A DNA stretch of 9,904 bases from CAYMST01 sp964393115 (GTDB lineage Bacteria; Bacteroidota; Bacteroidia; Cytophagales; Cyclobacteriaceae). Under the pieces are notes generated by a model. The model searched no databases. It worked only from the letters and a program-made list of their open reading frames with translations, and had not been told where the DNA came from. This document shows positions 8,274 to 9,904 of this stretch, piece after piece. The position numbers and the translations under genes are program-made. Where the stretch lies: the NCBI GenBank assembly GCA_964393115.1, contig CAYMST010000175.1:1-9904 (forward strand). Reading direction: 5' to 3'. Every line of letters begins with the position of its first letter. Within the stretch, counting starts at the first letter, position 1.

Positions 8274-8711
8274 TTATTGATTAATGTACTTGCGTAAAGT
8301 ATTTGTCAACACTTCGGGTTGATTAAGCCCAATCAGTACCGATCGTCGATTCTTAAAAGTCAACCGTAAGCTTGAGTTACCAGATATGGCATACATATGA
8401 CCATAGGGCGTTAATCTCCAACCAAAACCAAAGTATGGCTGCGCTTGAATATGATCCACTCTTATTAGATTTTTTAAGGACCAAGAAAGTTGAATTAGTC
8501 CTATTCCAAATTTCAGGTAAAGTCGATCGTTTTTGACCGTAATTCGCATTTGATAAAACGTGATAACCGCGAAAAATAAGACTGAAACGAAAACAATACC
8601 ATTTGTACCATTCGAAGTGACATTTACCAAACCGTATAAAAAAGCAATTAAAAAAATAGAACTGAGTATCCAGTTTGGCTTTTGAGTTGATTCGTAATCT
8701 GATGCATTCAT
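8274..8711 (-). CDS. Small membrane protein with two N-terminal TM segments and a bacterial PH-like domain
   Basis: A 145-residue protein. Residues 14-31 and 37-54 are hydrophobic and should form a helical hairpin with a short N/G/T-rich turn, placing the C-terminal part (56-145) on the cytoplasmic side if the N terminus is also inside. The soluble part is a run of beta strands with the pattern seen in small bacterial PH-like domains: strands at 56-70, a W/L/I-rich strand at 76-88, an aromatic segment YFGFGWRLTPYGHMYAISG (93-111), then LRLTFK and VLIGLN strands, and a closing helix beginning QPEVLTNTL (131-139). PH-like domains commonly bind lipids or proteins at membranes; no ligand can be read from the sequence. 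The gene starts 80 bp after pspA, beyond the hairpin, and ends 23 bp before the yqiJ-like gene. The PH assignment rests on motif pattern; existence as a real membrane protein is more certain. Confidence 0.75.
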   Translation of the reverse strand: MNASDYESTQKPNWILSSIFLIAFLYGLVNVTSNGTNGIVFVSVLFFAVITFYQMRITVKNDRLYLKFGIGLIQLSWSLKNLIRVDHIQAQPYFGFGWRLTPYGHMYAISGNSSLRLTFKNRRSVLIGLNQPEVLTNTLRKYINQ

Positions 8712-8754
8712 AGCAATAGGATGATTTCTAAATATTGTTCAAAAATTAAAGTTG

Positions 8755-8775
8755 AGGCCAGCCTCAGGCTGGCCT
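8755..8775 (-). terminator. Hairpin after pspA, probable terminator or attenuator
   Basis: A perfect inverted repeat with 9-bp arms (AGGCCAGCC / GGCTGGCCT) and a 3-nt loop lies 16 bp beyond the pspA stop codon. On the minus strand it is followed by CAACTTTAATTTTTG, T-rich but without an uninterrupted U run at the stem base. It may therefore terminate only partly, leaving pspA expressed above the downstream membrane genes. It could also stabilise the 3' end of a processed pspA message. Confidence 0.65.
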
Positions 8776-8791
8776 TATTGTTTCAGCATGA

Positions 8792-9496
8792 TTACATGCC
8801 CAGTTTTGACTTAAGCGCTGCTAAATCGTCAGCGGCTTTAGCATTTGATTCACCCTCTTGCAGGGCACTATCAATCTCGTCATCTAAACTTTTGCTTTCT
8901 CCGGCAATGTCCGCATAAGACTCTGCCAACGCTTCTTGCTGCTCTACTTTCTCTTTCATTCTTTCGAGCATCGAGACAGTACTTCCTGAGTCAATTTGAG
9001 CCATCTGCTTGTTGAGGTTTTTAGTTGCCTCACTCACTTTTACTCTGGCCTTCAATGTCTTCAGTTCATTCTCATATTTGGAGATATTTTGCTTCAGCTT
9101 TCTAACGTTTCCTTCCAAAGAAGCCACGTTTCCTTCAAATCGCTCACGATTCGCTTTTGCCTGATTCATTTGTCCGAAAGCTTCCTCTTTCTTCACCAAA
9201 GCCTCACTCGCTAAGCGCTCTGCCTCTGACATATCCATACCACCCGACTGTGCCTTCTTGAGCAACAGCATTGCTTTGTTTTCATAGTCTTGAGCTTTAT
9301 TTCGGTGATTTTGTTCATCACTCTTCGCTCTGATGGCCATTGCTTTCACTTCAGCCAATGACTGTAAACTTTTATCAAGGTCTTTTTTAAGGTCACGGAT
9401 ACCTTGCTCCGTCATCTTTATTGGGTTTTCCAATTTCTCCACAGCGGAATGTGCTTCTGCTTCACCAACCTTGAATAACCTCTTAAATACGTTCAT
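8792..9496 (-). CDS. pspA: PspA/IM30 family protein (phage-shock protein A, ESCRT-III superfamily)
   Basis: The 234-residue product is almost entirely alpha-helical coiled coil. It opens with a short amphipathic segment (MNVFKRLFKVGEAEAHSAVE), followed by the family signature region at residues 22-40 (LENPIKMTEQGIRDLKKDL), equivalent to the 'EDPEKM' stretch of classical PspA. Long heptad-rich helices follow to about residue 200, and the tail is acidic and Ala-rich, ending in LAALKSKLGM. Length is normal for the family (about 220-230). PspA/IM30 proteins bind stressed membranes on the cytoplasmic face and polymerise into ESCRT-III-like rods or rings. Its divergence from E. coli PspA and its YjfI-like neighbour suggest the YjfJ-type branch. 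No PspF, PspB or PspC is visible, so this is not the proteobacterial psp operon. The ATG at 9496 follows an A/T-rich leader with no Shine-Dalgarno motif, as is usual in Bacteroidota. A strong hairpin follows the gene. Confidence 0.93.
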   Translation of the reverse strand: MNVFKRLFKVGEAEAHSAVEKLENPIKMTEQGIRDLKKDLDKSLQSLAEVKAMAIRAKSDEQNHRNKAQDYENKAMLLLKKAQSGGMDMSEAERLASEALVKKEEAFGQMNQAKANRERFEGNVASLEGNVRKLKQNISKYENELKTLKARVKVSEATKNLNKQMAQIDSGSTVSMLERMKEKVEQQEALAESYADIAGESKSLDDEIDSALQEGESNAKAADDLAALKSKLGM

Positions 9497-9507
9497 TTTT
9501 GTTCAAT

Positions 9508-9904
9508 TTAATTTTTAGACATTTCTAATAGATCCTCTGAATACTCACTCAAAAACAGTGCTAACGAATTTAGCGTTGCTTCGAGTTCATTGAGATCCAG
9601 ATTCTCAAGTTCATGGGTATTTCTAAACATGACTTTTTTGCCATTTTCATCAAGAACGAAGGCCCCATGAACAAAGTCCCTGTTCTTAATCAATAGTTCT
9701 CGGTAAACTCCCGGTTTTGGATCCTCTGGTAGCTCGAACATAAACTGCTCAACTACTAACAGTGGGTCCGCCACTACTAATACCGCGTTTTTAACGCCAT
9801 CTTCTTCACTTTCTACGACAAAAACACCATCGTTTTCATCTTCGACCAGAATTGAGTAATCAAGTTCTAGGAGGTATTCTTTTACCTTTTGAAAGTTATT
9901 TTCC
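9508..9904 (-). CDS. YbjN/YjfI-like (CesT/Tir-chaperone fold) protein, 5' end outside window
   Basis: The frame stays open without a stop to the right-hand edge, giving 131 visible residues. An apparent GTG start at 9774 is only an internal valine: the 43 upstream residues (beginning ENNFQKVKEYLLELDYSILV) form the expected N-terminal helix and first strands. The base at 9904 supplies G as third base of the preceding codon, so an ATG there is possible and the protein may be nearly complete. The pattern is an amphipathic helix, a beta hairpin, an ADPLLVVEQF strand, then a block around NRDFVHGAFVLDENGKKV and a helix led by LDLNELEATL. This matches the small YbjN/DUF2170-type proteins of CesT-like fold; E. 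coli YjfI, encoded beside the PspA paralogue YjfJ, is of similar length. The gene ends 11 bp before pspA, so they are probably co-transcribed. A role as a chaperone or adaptor for PspA is inference. The family call is from memory of the motif pattern. Confidence 0.8.
   Translation of the reverse strand, partial: ENNFQKVKEYLLELDYSILVEDENDGVFVVESEEDGVKNAVLVVADPLLVVEQFMFELPEDPKPGVYRELLIKNRDFVHGAFVLDENGKKVMFRNTHELENLDLNELEATLNSLALFLSEYSEDLLEMSKN

Noticed and set aside
8721..9518. Several short plus-strand open frames (61-72 codons) opposite pspA
   Set aside because: All are antisense to a high-confidence PspA coding region with skewed composition; no independent support.

Overview
The window holds one strand's worth of genes: every gene I can support lies on the minus strand and reads from the right-hand edge toward the left. 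Start codons are preceded by A/T-rich sequence with almost no Shine-Dalgarno motif, base composition is fairly A+T-rich, and the protein families fit a Bacteroidota genome, probably a marine or environmental Cytophagia-like lineage. The taxonomic call is an inference from style and gene content, not from a marker gene.

Layout in transcription order: (1) 9508-9904, a YbjN/YjfI-like (CesT-fold) protein whose 5' end runs off the window; (2) 8792-9496, a PspA/IM30 (ESCRT-III superfamily) protein; (3) a hairpin at 8755-8775; (4) 8274-8711, a small protein with two membrane segments and a bacterial PH-like domain; (5) 7636-8250, a YqiJ-like membrane protein with a C-terminal OB fold; (6) 5466-7631, a long YqiK-type flotillin; (7) a 297-bp gap with overlapping palindromes; (8) 210-5168, a 1652-residue AAA+ ATPase with an N-terminal DUF3686-like region; (9) 71-220, a 49-residue two-helix membrane protein whose start overlaps the end of the ATPase gene. 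The gaps within genes 1-2 and 4-6 are 4-23 bp, so these look co-transcribed; genes 8 and 9 overlap by 11 bp.

Taken together this looks like an envelope maintenance or membrane-remodelling locus: a PspA filament-former, a flotillin with its OB-fold membrane partner (the E. coli YqiJ-YqiK pair), a lipid- or membrane-facing PH protein, a small CesT-fold chaperone-like protein, and a giant AAA+ machine. An attractive but untested idea is that the ATPase, often labelled 'DNA repair ATPase' in databases, acts on the PspA polymer or flotillin microdomain, in the manner of Vps4 on ESCRT-III. No RNA genes, insertion sequences, CRISPR arrays or confident promoters were seen.
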